A stretch of 64,000 nucleotides of DNA from Mucilaginibacter rigui (GCF_014773275.1 NZ_JACWMW010000001.1:868001-932000), one strand, 5' to 3'. Positions 50,839 through 59,982 are shown, counted from the first letter of the stretch. Notes: a model not told the origin generated them from the letters alone. Program-made: numbers and translations.

Positions 50839-50859
50839 TGTTATAAATAAAAATTCCAT

Positions 50860-52581
50860 TTATTCAAACCACTTCATAACGTCTTCTTTCGACGGCATGG
50901 GGATTTCCAGTTTCATTTTTTTGCGCATCCCGCCAAGGTCATTAAATACCTTGTTTGGGTTACCTGCCTTTAATTCCTCAACGGTGTTGAAGCCCATTTT
51001 ATTTAATACGGGCACCCACTCGGCCTGTACGCCAATATTGATGAAATCGTCGGCTGTAGCTACTTTGGCTTTTTTCTCGGGGCGCATCTGCGGGAAGAAT
51101 AATACTTCCTGAATGGTGCTTTGATTGGTCATCAGCATCACCAAACGGTCGATACCTATACCAAGGCCCGATGTTGGCGGCATACCATATTCAAGGGCAC
51201 GTAAAAAGTCGTCATCCATCGCCATAGCTTCATCATCGCCACGACCGGCCAGTACCAATTGTTCTTCCAAACGTTCACGCTGATCTATAGGGTCGTTCAA
51301 CTCCGAGTACGCATTGGCTATCTCTTTACCGTTTACAAACAGCTCGAAACGCTCTACCAGGCCGTCTTTAGTACGGTGCTTTTTGGCAAGCGGTGTCATT
51401 TCAATAGGGTAATCGGTAATGTAGGTTGGCTGGATCAGGTTATGTTCTACCTTCGCGCTGAATATCTCGTCTATCAGCTTACCTTTGCCCATGCTGGCAT
51501 CAACCTCAATGGCTAAGTCGGCGCATACTTTACGTAATCCTTCCTCATCCATAGCAGATACATCTATACCTGTATATTTCAGGATCGAATCGTACATCGA
51601 CAGCTTTTCGTATGGGCCTGCAAAGTTTATTTCATGCTTACCTACCTGTACTACCGGGATGCCGTGAACGGCTTTCGCAACAGTTTCTAAACACTCCTCA
51701 ACCATGGCCATCATCCATATATAGTCTTTATAGGCTACATAAATTTCCATAGCGGTAAATTCCGGGTTGTGGGTACGGTCCATACCCTCGTTACGGAACA
51801 TTTTACCAAACTCATAAACACCATCAAAGCCAGCCACAATAAGGCGTTTCAGGTAAAGCTCGTTGGCGATACGTAAAAACAGCGGCATATCAAGCGTATT
51901 ATGATGCGTAGCAAACGGGCGGGCTGCTGCACCACCATGCACAGGCTGCAGGATAGGGGTTTCAACCTCCATCCATCCCTGCAGGTTAAAGTAATTACGC
52001 ATAGCGCTGATCACTTTAGAGCGGTTGATGAAGATGTTTTTATACTCCGGGTTAACGGTTAAGTCCACATAACGCTGGCGGTAACGCATTTCGGGGTCAG
52101 TGAAACCATCATGTATGGTACCATCGTCCTCGCGTTTTACCACCGGCAGTGGTTTTAAGGATTTGGCTAATACAATCAACTCTTCTGTATGCACCGAGAT
52201 CTCGCCGGTTTGGGTAAGGAACACGTAACCTTTTATCCCAACGTAATCGCCAATATCTAAAAGCTTTTTAAATACGGTATTGTAAAGTGTTTTATCCTCG
52301 CCGGGGCAAATATCATCGCGTTTAATGTAGATCTGCACACGGCCGGTACTATCCTGGATCTCGGCAAATGATGCGCTACCCATGATACGGCGCGTCATGA
52401 TACGACCCGCAATTACAACCTGTTTATACTTATCTGGGTCGGCTTTAAAATTATCATTAATATCCTGTGCCCACGCGGTCACATCAAAGGCTTCGGCAGG
52501 GTAAGGGTTTATGCCCAGTTCGCGTAAGTCTTTTAATGATTTACGGCGAAAAATTTCCTGTTCAGATAGTGCAATACTCAT
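50860..52581 (-). CDS. lysS: Lysyl-tRNA synthetase, class II
   Basis: Charges tRNA-Lys in the cytosol; 573 aa. N-terminal OB-fold anticodon domain (about 55-165; [20 protein letters not shown]), then class II motifs 1 ([20 protein letters not shown]), 2 ([20 protein letters not shown]) and 3 ([20 protein letters not shown]). A C-terminal extension of about 60 residues after motif 3 ([20 protein letters not shown] and [20 protein letters not shown]) looks helix-hairpin-helix-like and is common in Bacteroidota LysRS, but is absent from E. coli LysRS. Own terminator downstream. Confidence 0.96.
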   Translation of the reverse strand: MSIALSEQEIFRRKSLKDLRELGINPYPAEAFDVTAWAQDINDNFKADPDKYKQVVIAGRIMTRRIMGSASFAEIQDSTGRVQIYIKRDDICPGEDKTLYNTVFKKLLDIGDYVGIKGYVFLTQTGEISVHTEELIVLAKSLKPLPVVKREDDGTIHDGFTDPEMRYRQRYVDLTVNPEYKNIFINRSKVISAMRNYFNLQGWMEVETPILQPVHGGAAARPFATHHNTLDMPLFLRIANELYLKRLIVAGFDGVYEFGKMFRNEGMDRTHNPEFTAMEIYVAYKDYIWMMAMVEECLETVAKAVHGIPVVQVGKHEINFAGPYEKLSMYDSILKYTGIDVSAMDEEGLRKVCADLAIEVDASMGKGKLIDEIFSAKVEHNLIQPTYITDYPIEMTPLAKKHRTKDGLVERFELFVNGKEIANAYSELNDPIDQRERLEEQLVLAGRGDDEAMAMDDDFLRALEYGMPPTSGLGIGIDRLVMLMTNQSTIQEVLFFPQMRPEKKAKVATADDFINIGVQAEWVPVLNKMGFNTVEELKAGNPNKVFNDLGGMRKKMKLEIPMPSKEDVMKWFE

Positions 52582-52695
52582 ATTGTAAAAGGGTATTTTA
52601 TTAAGGCTGCAAAAATAGGATTTTTAACTTAGATATAAGATGTTAGATATGAGATTTGAGAGGGAAGATACAATCTTTGCAGGATGATTATTTAA

Positions 52696-53437
52696 CTCAC
52701 CCCGACCTCGCTTCGCTGGTCGACCCTCTCTGCTTCGCAAAGAGGGTGAAGATAAATGCAAAACCCTCTTTCCGCTTGCGGAGAGAGGGTGGTCGAGCGT
52801 AGCGATGACCGGGTGAGTAAAATTACAAACTTGCAGAATGATCAGTTAACTCACCCCGACCCCGCTTCGCTGGTCGACCCTCTCTGCTTCGCAAAGAGGG
52901 TGAAGAGAAAAGCAAAACCCTCTTTCCGCGCAGCGAAGAGAGGGTGGTCGAGCGCAGCGATGACCGGGTGGGTGAAATTGCAAACTTTGCAGGATGATCA
53001 GTTAACTCACCCCGACTCCGCTTCGCTGGTCGACCCTCTCTGCTCCGCAAAGAGGGTTAAAAAAAAGCAAAACCCTCTTTCCGCGCAGCGAAGAGAGGAT
53101 GGTCGAGCACAGCGATGACCGGGTGAGTAAAATTGCGAACTTTGCAGGATGATCAGTTAACTCACCCCGACTCCGCTTCGCTGGTCGACCCTCTCTGCTC
53201 CGCAAAGAGGATGAAAAAAAGCAAAACCTTCTTTCCGCGCAGCGAAGAGAGGGTGGTCGAGCACAGCGATGATCGGGTGAGTAAACTTGCAAACTTTGCA
53301 GAATGATTAGTTAACTCACCCCGACTCCGCTTCGCTGGTCGACCCTCTCTGCTTCGCAAAGAGGGTGAAGAGAAAAGCAAAACCCTCTTTCCGCGCAGCG
53401 AAGAGAGGGTGGTCGAGCGCAGCGATGACCGGGTGAG
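52696..53437. repeat. Five tandem copies of a ~155-bp palindromic repeat
   Basis: Copies start with CTCACCCCGAC at 52696, 52850, 53006, 53161 and 53315 (periods 154, 156, 155, 154). Each has a core of about 122 bp that begins CTCACCC and usually ends GGGTGAG, whose halves are reverse-complementary: left half GCTTCGCTGGTCGACCCTCT, right half CGAAGAGAGGGTGGTCGAGC. The roughly 30-bp spacer between copies (TTGCAGGATGATCAGTTAAC-like) is also conserved. Copies differ by point changes and small indels. A lone relative is at 14629-14747. Not CRISPR: units are too long and spacers are not unique. Confidence 0.9.
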
Positions 53438-53569
53438 TAAAATCACTAAATGATTGTCCGGTTTGTATGTCAGTCTGCGCTTGTCGAAGACTAAACTGCG
53501 CACACCAGCCAAAGTCTGGCGACCAGATAAAAATCACCAGATCGCCAATTCGCTAAATCACTAATTCAT

Positions 53570-53577
53570 TACCTTTG
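53570..53577 (+). promoter_or_regulatory. -7 box TACCTTTG, leaderless-type, for HAD gene
   Basis: Exact TAnnTTTG ending 5 bases before the ATG at 53583; the transcript would start at or next to the start codon. Confidence 0.5.
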
Positions 53578-53582
53578 CAACC

Positions 53583-54266
53583 ATGGATATTAAAGTGATC
53601 GCATTTGATGCTGATGACACCCTTTGGGTTAACGAACCCTATTTCAGGCAAACAGAAGAGCAATTTTGTACCTTGCTGGCATCGTACGCTTCGCAGCACG
53701 AACTGGAACGCGAGTTGCTCAAAATAGAGATAGCCAACCTTGCGCTTTATGGATATGGCATAAAAGGCTTCATCCTGTCGATGATAGAGGCTGCCATGAA
53801 GATAACCCAAAATACATTGAGTATTGAGGTGGTGGCCGAGATAATGGAACTGGGTAAACAAATGCTCAACCAGCCCATAGAGCTGTTGGATGGAGTGGAA
53901 GACGTACTCGAAACGCTTAAAGGCAAATATCGCCTGGTTGTGGCCACCAAAGGCGATCTGCTCGACCAGGAACGCAAGCTGAAAAAATCGGGCCTGAACC
54001 CTTATTTTCACCATATCGAGATCATGAGCGAGAAGGATGATGCTAATTACATGAAACTTATTAAACACCTTGATATAAAGCCCGAAGAACTTTTCATGGT
54101 AGGCAACTCGCTTAAAAGTGATATTATGCCGGTGCTTAATATTGGCGGGCACGCCGTACATGTGCCATACCATATTACCTGGGCACACGAGCAAATTGAA
54201 GATAGTATTGATAACGAACGTTTTAAAAGCGCTGTTACTATTAAAGATATTTTAGCATATCTGTAA
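53583..54266 (+). CDS. HAD-superfamily hydrolase
   Basis: Phosphatase-type HAD protein of 227 aa. Motif I is VIAFDADDTLWVNEPYF (nucleophile Asp), motif II in LVVATKGD (Thr/Lys pattern), and motif III/IV in LFMVGNSLKSDIMPVLNIGG (Asp). The cap, about residues 20-100, is helical, of the C1 type. Substrate unknown; pyrimidine nucleotidase or phosphoglycolate-type is possible. Two bases separate it from the next gene, so both form an operon. Confidence 0.88.
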   Translation: MDIKVIAFDADDTLWVNEPYFRQTEEQFCTLLASYASQHELERELLKIEIANLALYGYGIKGFILSMIEAAMKITQNTLSIEVVAEIMELGKQMLNQPIELLDGVEDVLETLKGKYRLVVATKGDLLDQERKLKKSGLNPYFHHIEIMSEKDDANYMKLIKHLDIKPEELFMVGNSLKSDIMPVLNIGGHAVHVPYHITWAHEQIEDSIDNERFKSAVTIKDILAYL

Positions 54267-54268
54267 GC

Positions 54269-54889
54269 ATGAAAACGAAAATAGACCTGGATACCTGGTA
54301 CCGCAGAAGCCATTTTGAGTTTTTTAATAGTTTTGAAGAACCCTTTTTTGGCATAACGGCAAATGTTGATGTAACTATTGCTTACCAAAAGGCAAAACAA
54401 CAGGGCGTATCTTTCTTTTTATATTACTTGCACTGTATTTTAAAAGCAGCCAATGGTATTGAATGTTTCAGGTACCGCGTTGAAAATGGCGAGATTTTTT
54501 TATATGATGTGGTACACGTGTCGGCTACGATTAACCGGCCTGATACTACTTTTGGCTTTTCGTATATCGATTACAAACCTGATTTTGCCGAATTTGTTAC
54601 CGGTGCACAGCGGGAGATAGAACGAGTGCAAGGCACAACCGGCCTGGAGTTAAGGCCCTTTGTAAATGTTTTACATGTTTCGGCTATTCCCTGGGTAAAT
54701 TTTACCGGCCTAACACATGCCCGTAATTTTAAGTTTGAAGATAGTATGCCCAAAGTATCGTTAGGTAAGATGACCGAAATAGATGGAAAACTGATGATGC
54801 CGGTTTCTGTGACCGTACACCATGGCTTTATAGATGGCCGGCAGGTTGGCGAGTATATAGATATGTTTCAGCAATTGCTAAACGCCTAA
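54269..54889 (+). CDS. Chloramphenicol acetyltransferase-like acyltransferase
   Basis: Protein of 206 aa with the type-A CAT fold. The catalytic segment VTVHHGFIDGRQVGEYIDMF has His184-His185 and Asp189, matching CAT HHAxxDG. Other family motifs are FFGITANVDVTIAYQKAKQQ, the central VHVSATINRPDTTFGFSYID, and PWVNFTGLTHARNF. CAT-like proteins of Bacteroidota often do not confer resistance, so the acceptor may be a cellular metabolite. It lies 2 bases after the HAD gene. Confidence 0.88.
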   Translation: MKTKIDLDTWYRRSHFEFFNSFEEPFFGITANVDVTIAYQKAKQQGVSFFLYYLHCILKAANGIECFRYRVENGEIFLYDVVHVSATINRPDTTFGFSYIDYKPDFAEFVTGAQREIERVQGTTGLELRPFVNVLHVSAIPWVNFTGLTHARNFKFEDSMPKVSLGKMTEIDGKLMMPVSVTVHHGFIDGRQVGEYIDMFQQLLNA

Positions 54890-54986
54890 GCAACTCAACA
54901 GCAATAAATAGCGTATATAATAAGTAAGTAAAGCCATCGGCATTTTAAAATGTAAATGATATATTTACTTATAGCCAATAACCTGT

Positions 54987-55148
54987 ATGCTGTTTAAAAA
55001 AGATAAATGGACCAGGATCATTAATTTACAAGCTGCCTCCCGTTATGATATGGTTAGCTTTGCTATAAACGGCACAGGTTATATAGGTACAGGTAACCCG
55101 GGCCTTTTAAGGGATTTTTGGAAATACACTCCCCGTAAAACCAATTAA
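54987..55148 (+). pseudogene. Kelch-repeat fragment (remnant)
   Basis: A 53-codon frame from ATG 54987 encodes SFAINGTGYIGTGNPGLLRD and FWKYTP, the pattern of a Kelch beta-propeller blade (GYIGTG...DFWKY). Only one blade is left, there is no signal peptide and it ends at the convergent CPBP gene stop (4-base overlap). Most likely a decayed fragment of a larger surface protein rather than a working gene. Confidence 0.5.
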
Positions 55149-55873
55149 TAAATTTTATAGGCCGATTGTATCAGCATAGTGATGCTGTTGATCAAAACAT
55201 GTAAGGCTATGCCCCAAAAAAAGCCATTTTTAAACCTTACATAGGTTAAAAACCAACCCATAAATAGTTGTGGTATTACATATAACGGGTATATAAATAT
55301 AATGCCCCATTGAAAAGGTGCGTAATTGAGCGTATGCAGCAATCCAAAAATTATGATTGACGAAAGTATAAACCCCTTTTGAGCCCTTTTATTGGGTGTA
55401 ATATTTTGCGGCAAACTTTGTAATAAGGCAAAATAACCTAACACAAAGAGTAGCACCCGGGCCAATATGTTTATAGTTAAATTTTGCTGGTTAAGTGTTG
55501 GTAAAGCCTTTGCCAGCAATACTAAGGCGCAACCAAATGCAATAGCAATATGCTTCCGTTTAAATGAAAGCGGCAGCCGGAAGATGATCTCTTCAATCAC
55601 CGGGCCTATAAGGCTTACATATAACACAGTTTTCCAATACCCATACTTAGCCAATAGGCTGTGCATAGATGTTTTATATTGTGCCGCAGGGCTTTTGTAA
55701 TGCAAATAATTTACAATAAACTCCCACAACAGGTATAATGGTGCGCTTAAAAAGTTAAGCAGGAAAACTATTCCATATAATTTTAACAGCAAAATAAGTT
55801 TGCTTTGAAACGTGCTATCGTTTTTTAGCGAGGGGTACTTGCCAATGGCGTAAATTTCCTCAAGCATTAGCAA
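55145..55873 (-). CDS. CPBP-family intramembrane glutamic protease
   Basis: Membrane protease (ABI/CPBP, Rce1-like), 242 aa with several TM segments. The catalytic EExxxR motif lies in VIEEIIFRLPLSFKRKHIAI. The second motif has His in FGLLHTLNYAPFQWG, and a third HVLINS motif is near the C-terminus. Substrate unknown; bacterial members are often maturation or immunity proteins of peptide systems, but no such peptide gene is nearby. It lies 9 bases after the acyl-CoA ligase gene, probably co-transcribed. Confidence 0.9.
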   Translation of the reverse strand: MLMLEEIYAIGKYPSLKNDSTFQSKLILLLKLYGIVFLLNFLSAPLYLLWEFIVNYLHYKSPAAQYKTSMHSLLAKYGYWKTVLYVSLIGPVIEEIIFRLPLSFKRKHIAIAFGCALVLLAKALPTLNQQNLTINILARVLLFVLGYFALLQSLPQNITPNKRAQKGFILSSIIIFGLLHTLNYAPFQWGIIFIYPLYVIPQLFMGWFLTYVRFKNGFFWGIALHVLINSITMLIQSAYKIY

Positions 55874-55882
55874 GCTGGTTGA

Positions 55883-57796
55883 TTATTCAGCATCATCTTC
55901 CCATGTATACAATTCATCGATAGCGTCTGCGTACTTTTTCTCAATTACCTTACGTTTGGCTTTCAGGGTGGGTGTTATTTCGCCGGCTTCCATGCTAAAT
56001 GGTACGCGTTTGATCTTAAAGTTTTTGATGCGCTCGAATTTTGCCAGTTCGTTAGATAGCTTTTTAACATCCTGGTTTATCCAGTCGATTATTTCTTTAT
56101 TATCTATAAAAGTCTCAGGGTTCTCAAAAAAGTCGTCGCTCAGTTTAAAAGTTTCCTGCAACAACTCACGGCCCGGAACCAGTATGGCGGTAATAAAGTC
56201 GCGCTTATCGCCAATTAAAAATACCTGTTCAATTTTAGGGCTTTTTAAATAGGTGTTCTCTACCGGGGTAGGGTAAATGTTTTTGCCATAGGCGTTTACC
56301 AGCATGTTTTTAAGCCTGTCGGTAATTTGCAGGTTGCCCCGGTAAAAACGGCCTATATCGCCGGTATGCAACCACCCTTCCGGGTCAATAACAGCTGCGG
56401 TTTCCTCGGGCTTTTTCCAGTAGCCTTTCATTACACAATGCCCGCGTACAATGATCTCGCCCTCTTCCGACTCGAAATTCGGGTTGAAGTTATCGTGGGT
56501 TTGCACTGTCAATATTTTTTTGGTGTCAACATTCTGGATACCCACCTCAATACCCGGGATGATACGGCCAACGGTGCCATAAATGATGCGGTCGTTTTCG
56601 GTAACAGACATTACCGGTGATGTTTCTGTAAGGCCGAAACCTTCCAGTAATTTGATATCTATATCGCCAAAAAACTCTCCAACGTTTTTAGGCAATGCGC
56701 CCCCGCCGGATAACAGTACTTTTAAGCGCCCGCCTGTTTTTTCTTTTATTTTACTGAATACCAGTTTATTGGCCAGCTTTTGTTCGGCACTAAGGATGAT
56801 GCCCGGTTTTTTACCCGCCTCATGCACCAAACGGTATTGGCGGCCTATTTTCAAAGCCCAGGTAAATATCTTGGTTTTCATCCCTCCGGCGGCAAGGCCA
56901 TTCTTCATAGCCCTGTCGTGGATGCGCTCAAGTAATCGCGGTACGCAGCACATTACGGTGGGTTTTACCTCGGCCATGTTGCGGGCCAGCAGATCAAGGC
57001 TTTGCGCGAATGCGATAGTACAACCCTTGTTCATGCAGATGTAGTACGTAGCAGTGCGTTCAAACACGTGCGATAACGGCAGAAAAGACAGAAACATATC
57101 CGTTTTTTCGATAATAGGGATCTGGTACAGGCTTACTTTGCAGTTTTCGGTAAGGTTATGGTGCGTAAGCATTACACCCTTAGGTGTGCCTGTAGTGCCT
57201 GATGTATAGATTAGGCAAGACAGATCAGACGGGAGGATAGCCTCGCGCGCGGCGTTTATGGCCGGGCGGTAACTGTCAACAAGTGCCAGGCCCTCTTTAA
57301 TCACATTCTCAAAGCTAACTACCCCCGCATTCAGGCTGAGCTTATCACTATATTTTTCAAACTCATCGCAAGCCGGTATCAGCCTGATCAATGCCGGGCA
57401 GTTATTGGCTATCTTTAAAACTTTACGAAACAGGAACGGGTTGCCAATAAGAATGGTACGCGCTTCAGAATCGTTGAGGATGTACTCTATCTCGGTTTCG
57501 GACAGGGTGGGGTAAATAGAGGTATTTACTGCGCCAATTTGCTGAAGTGCCTGGTCATAATAAATGTAGTCGGGGCCGTTTTCTATGATAAGAGCTAACC
57601 GGTCACCTTTTTTGATGCCAATTTCCAGGAACCATGCCGATATGGCGTCAATCTTTTCGAGTGCTTGTTTATAGGAAATTTCTACCCAGGTATCTTTTAC
57701 CTTGTGGATCAGAAACGTATGGTCTTCGGGATGTATGTTCGCAACAATATTACGGATAAGCTCCGGTATGGTCGATTGCTCAGCAACAATGTTCAT
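55883..57796 (-). CDS. Long-chain fatty acid-CoA ligase (AMP-forming)
   Basis: Activates fatty acids to acyl-CoA; 637 aa. AMP-binding signature YTSGTTGTPKGVMLTH, linker and later motifs LLEGFGLTETSPVMSV, GWLHTGDIGRFYRGNLQITD, RLKNMLVNAYGKNIYPTPVE. No signal peptide. It is the first gene of a unit with the CPBP protease on the minus strand. Chain-length preference cannot be read from sequence. Confidence 0.94.
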   Translation of the reverse strand: MNIVAEQSTIPELIRNIVANIHPEDHTFLIHKVKDTWVEISYKQALEKIDAISAWFLEIGIKKGDRLALIIENGPDYIYYDQALQQIGAVNTSIYPTLSETEIEYILNDSEARTILIGNPFLFRKVLKIANNCPALIRLIPACDEFEKYSDKLSLNAGVVSFENVIKEGLALVDSYRPAINAAREAILPSDLSCLIYTSGTTGTPKGVMLTHHNLTENCKVSLYQIPIIEKTDMFLSFLPLSHVFERTATYYICMNKGCTIAFAQSLDLLARNMAEVKPTVMCCVPRLLERIHDRAMKNGLAAGGMKTKIFTWALKIGRQYRLVHEAGKKPGIILSAEQKLANKLVFSKIKEKTGGRLKVLLSGGGALPKNVGEFFGDIDIKLLEGFGLTETSPVMSVTENDRIIYGTVGRIIPGIEVGIQNVDTKKILTVQTHDNFNPNFESEEGEIIVRGHCVMKGYWKKPEETAAVIDPEGWLHTGDIGRFYRGNLQITDRLKNMLVNAYGKNIYPTPVENTYLKSPKIEQVFLIGDKRDFITAILVPGRELLQETFKLSDDFFENPETFIDNKEIIDWINQDVKKLSNELAKFERIKNFKIKRVPFSMEAGEITPTLKAKRKVIEKKYADAIDELYTWEDDAE

Positions 57797-57964
57797 TAAG
57801 TTTATCTATCAGGTTTATACAATAACAAAGCTAATTATTTTACATTTAATTAAAAACGCCGTAATCATTAACTATCAACATTAATCATGACCAGGTTTTG
57901 ACCATCCGGTTTTAAGACATTGCCTTAAAAATCGCTTACTTTGAGTATCTAAATTTAACAGCTT

Positions 57965-58561
57965 ATGAAAATCATCATCGTTGGTGCCACCGGTACCTTA
58001 GGCAAAAAAGTAACTGCCGCGCTGCAAGGCCAGCACCAAATTATAACTGCAGGCTCAAAAAGCGGCGATTTGCAGGTTGATATCATCTCAACAGAATCGA
58101 TTGAAGCGTTTTATAAAAAAACAGGCAAGTTCGACGCCCTTGTAAGCGTAACCGGTAGCGGCCACTTTGGCCCGCTGAATACTATGACGCCCAACGATTT
58201 TAAAAAAGGCATAGACAGTAAACTAATGGGGCAGGTAAACCTGGTACTTATCGGCCAGCATTACATCAATCCTAAAGGCTCGTTCACGCTTACCTCGGGT
58301 ATTTTATCTAACGACCCTGTACTATACGGGGCAAACCTGAGCACGGTTAACGGCGCGTTAAATTCGTTTGTAATAGCCGCCGCAATAGGGTTGGAGAATG
58401 ATGTGAGGATAAACGCCATCAGCCCGGGCGTGGTAGAAGATTCGCCGGGGTATTTTGATGCCTTCCCGGGGCATATCCCGGTTACAATGGATAGGGTAGT
58501 TGCCGGTTACCTGCGCAGTGTTTTAGGGGCAGGAACAGGGCAGGTTGTAGAGATCTTTTAG
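57965..58561 (+). CDS. Short atypical SDR (Lin1944-like)
   Basis: SDR-fold protein of 198 aa. The cofactor motif IIIVGATGTLGKKV is good, but the active site reads NLSTVNGALNSFVIAAA, with no YxxxK. This resembles the short Lin1944-like SDR branch, which is known to lack the usual tetrad. The family assignment comes from length and motif. It may bind NADP(H) and act atypically. It stands alone with a terminator-like hairpin overlapping its stop. Confidence 0.85.
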   Translation: MKIIIVGATGTLGKKVTAALQGQHQIITAGSKSGDLQVDIISTESIEAFYKKTGKFDALVSVTGSGHFGPLNTMTPNDFKKGIDSKLMGQVNLVLIGQHYINPKGSFTLTSGILSNDPVLYGANLSTVNGALNSFVIAAAIGLENDVRINAISPGVVEDSPGYFDAFPGHIPVTMDRVVAGYLRSVLGAGTGQVVEIF

Positions 58562-58589
58562 TTTGTTCCGTTTTAAAAATGGAACAAAC
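58561..58589. terminator. Hairpin between convergent genes
   Basis: Perfect 9-bp stem GTTTGTTCC / GGAACAAAC with an 11-base loop, starting in the stop codon of the SDR gene. It has no long T-run, so it may be a weak bidirectional terminator. Confidence 0.45.
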
Positions 58590-58608
58590 GGGACAGGAAG
58601 CATCGCCA

Positions 58609-59070
58609 CTAAACATTCCTCGGCTCAGTAGCATAATAGGTACAGCCTTTATACTGTATGCCTAAATAAGCGGCGGTATGTTTAAAGGGTACTTCAAAAC
58701 CATCGGGGATAGTGGGGTCGGCGCCTACGGCTATCATAGATGCCGATTTGCCCCTGAGGCCGCGGCCAAGGTCTTTTTTAATGGTGATGAGGTCGGTAAG
58801 GCGGTCAAAAAACACTTTCATTACGCCGCTCATGCTGTACCAGTAAACCGGGGTGGCAAAAATAATATTATCGTAAGGGAGCGCTTTGCTGATGATGGCC
58901 TCAAATTCATCGTCGGCAGGGTAGTGGCCGTCGTAATTGTAGTGGGCTATTTTATGATCGAGCAGGTCTATCATATCAAACTCGGTTTGCAGCAATGCCT
59001 TACGGGTTATCGACTCGGTAAGGCTATTTTTACGGTTGCTGCCCAGTATTACAAGCGTTTTGTTTCCCAT
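58609..59070 (-). CDS. NAD(P)H-dependent FMN reductase / flavodoxin-fold protein
   Basis: Flavoprotein of 153 aa. FMN loop 1 is VILGSNRKNSLTESITRKAL and loop 2 is FATPVYWYSMSGVMKVFFDR. This is typical of the NADPH-dependent FMN reductase/WrbA-like group. It probably works in quinone or flavin reduction. It is convergent with the SDR gene and downstream of the isc cluster, from which a terminator separates it. Confidence 0.88.
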   Translation of the reverse strand: MGNKTLVILGSNRKNSLTESITRKALLQTEFDMIDLLDHKIAHYNYDGHYPADDEFEAIISKALPYDNIIFATPVYWYSMSGVMKVFFDRLTDLITIKKDLGRGLRGKSASMIAVGADPTIPDGFEVPFKHTAAYLGIQYKGCTYYATEPRNV

Positions 59071-59080
59071 GCCTAAAACA

Positions 59081-59116
59081 AAAAAGGTTGATTACCTAAA
59101 TGTAATCAACCTTTTT
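59081..59116 (-). terminator. Terminator after iscA
   Basis: Long stem AAAAAGGTTGATTAC / GTAATCAACCTTTTT with a 6-base loop. On the minus strand it is followed by T-runs, 26 bases downstream of the iscA stop. Confidence 0.85.
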
Positions 59117-59141
59117 AATATTTTATGTTAATAATAAATTA

Positions 59142-59468
59142 TTAAACCGAGAAACTTTCGCCGCATCCGCAGGTGCGGGTGGCATTGGGGTTATGAAAGT
59201 TAAAACCTTTACCGTTAAGCCCGTCGCTAAAATCAAGCTCAGTGCCGGCCAGGTACAAAAACGATTTCATATCAAGGGCAAAACGTACACCGCGATCTTC
59301 AAAAAACTGGTCGCCTTTTTTCTCCTCGTTATCAAAATCGAGGTTATAAGATAAACCAGAACAGCCGCCGCCCTGTACAGATACACGCAGAAAATAAGAG
59401 GCATCAAGCCCGCTATCCTGCATCAGGCTATCTATTTTCGCTTTCGCTTTATCAGTTACAGTTACCAT
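59142..59468 (-). CDS. iscA: Iron-sulfur cluster carrier protein, IscA/HesB family
   Basis: A-type carrier of 108 aa from the ATG at 59468 (MVTVTDKAKAKIDSL); the frame runs 12 codons further into repeat sequence and is unlikely to be used. Cys ligands: GGGCSGLSYNL and the C-terminal TCGCGESF. It transfers Fe-S clusters made by IscS/IscU and is the last gene of the minus-strand isc unit. Symbol is by context; ErpA or SufA are close relatives. Confidence 0.92.
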   Translation of the reverse strand: MVTVTDKAKAKIDSLMQDSGLDASYFLRVSVQGGGCSGLSYNLDFDNEEKKGDQFFEDRGVRFALDMKSFLYLAGTELDFSDGLNGKGFNFHNPNATRTCGCGESFSV

Positions 59469-59490
59469 AGTAGTAGAGTCAAGATTTTTA

Positions 59491-59542
59491 GAGTCATGAG
59501 TCAAGACAAGGACGAAATTGCTTAAGTCTTGATTCTTGGCTC
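59491..59542. repeat. CAAGA/TCTTG palindromic repeat between iscA and iscU
   Basis: Arms at 59491-59507 and 59526-59542 match as reverse complements at 14 of 17 positions. Same family as 48183-48257. A possible attenuating or stabilising hairpin inside the isc transcript. Confidence 0.5.
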
Positions 59543-59561
59543 TTTATTCTAATATCTGTTA

Positions 59562-59975
59562 TTAGTGATGTGATTTTTCAAGAGCTATTGGCTCCATACC
59601 GTTTTTTACGCGGAAATCATTAATGGCTGCTTTGATAGCATCTTCTGCTAATACCGAACAGTGGATTTTCACCGGTGGAAGAGCAAGCTCTTCAACGATA
59701 TCCATGTTATCTATCTTCATTGCATCGTCAACGCTTTTACCTTTTAACCACTCAGTAGCTAAAGATGAAGAAGCAATTGCCGAACCGCAACCAAAGGTTT
59801 TAAATTTTGCATCGGTGATGATGTTGTTATCATCAACCTGTATCTGCAGGCGCATAACGTCGCCGCACTCAGGCGCACCAACAAGGCCGGTACCAACCTT
59901 GTGGCTGCTCTTATCTAACGTACCCACATTGCGGGGGTTAGTATAATGGTCAATTACTTTATCTGAATAAGCCAT
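59562..59975 (-). CDS. iscU: Fe-S cluster scaffold protein IscU
   Basis: Scaffold of 137 aa on which IscS sulfur and iron form [2Fe-2S]. The three Cys ligands lie in VGAPECGDVMRL, FKTFGCGSAIASSSL and PPVKIHCSVLAEDA, with the family ligand Asp in CGD. IscU-type and complete; a short His-rich end (EKSHH). Follows iscS with a 142-base repeat-rich gap. Confidence 0.95.
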   Translation of the reverse strand: MAYSDKVIDHYTNPRNVGTLDKSSHKVGTGLVGAPECGDVMRLQIQVDDNNIITDAKFKTFGCGSAIASSSLATEWLKGKSVDDAMKIDNMDIVEELALPPVKIHCSVLAEDAIKAAINDFRVKNGMEPIALEKSHH

Positions 59976-59982
59976 AGTATTT

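Larger units (their letters stand above)
50497..50859. other. Intergenic region with palindrome and lysS terminator
   Basis: A 363-base gap without a credible ORF. It holds the perfect palindrome at 50693-50718, a short direct repeat AACGTCCTTTAAACGTCCTG at 50651-50670, and the terminator at 50811-50838. Confidence 0.4.
52582..53582. other. 1-kb non-coding region with tandem palindromic array
   Basis: The gap between lysS and the HAD gene. It contains AGATATGAGA-type low-complexity sequence (52624-52662), the five-copy array (52696-53437), a half copy of a GTCAGTCT...TCGAAGAC repeat (53466-53492) and the HAD promoter box. Apparent ORFs inside the array on both strands (up to 120 codons) reflect the repeat unit and are not credible genes. 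Confidence 0.6.

Noticed and set aside
52696-53437. Possible CRISPR array
   Set aside because: Units are about 155 bp, spacers between palindromes are nearly identical and no cas gene is present.
52756-53512. Several open frames of 75-120 codons on both strands inside the tandem array
   Set aside because: They repeat the same peptide with the array period, arise on both strands from palindromic sequence and have no initiation context; they are by-products of the repeat.
54269-54889. Antibiotic-resistance chloramphenicol acetyltransferase
   Set aside because: The HHGFIDG motif supports the fold, but the gene sits in an ordinary operon with a HAD gene and no mobile context; resistance cannot be claimed.
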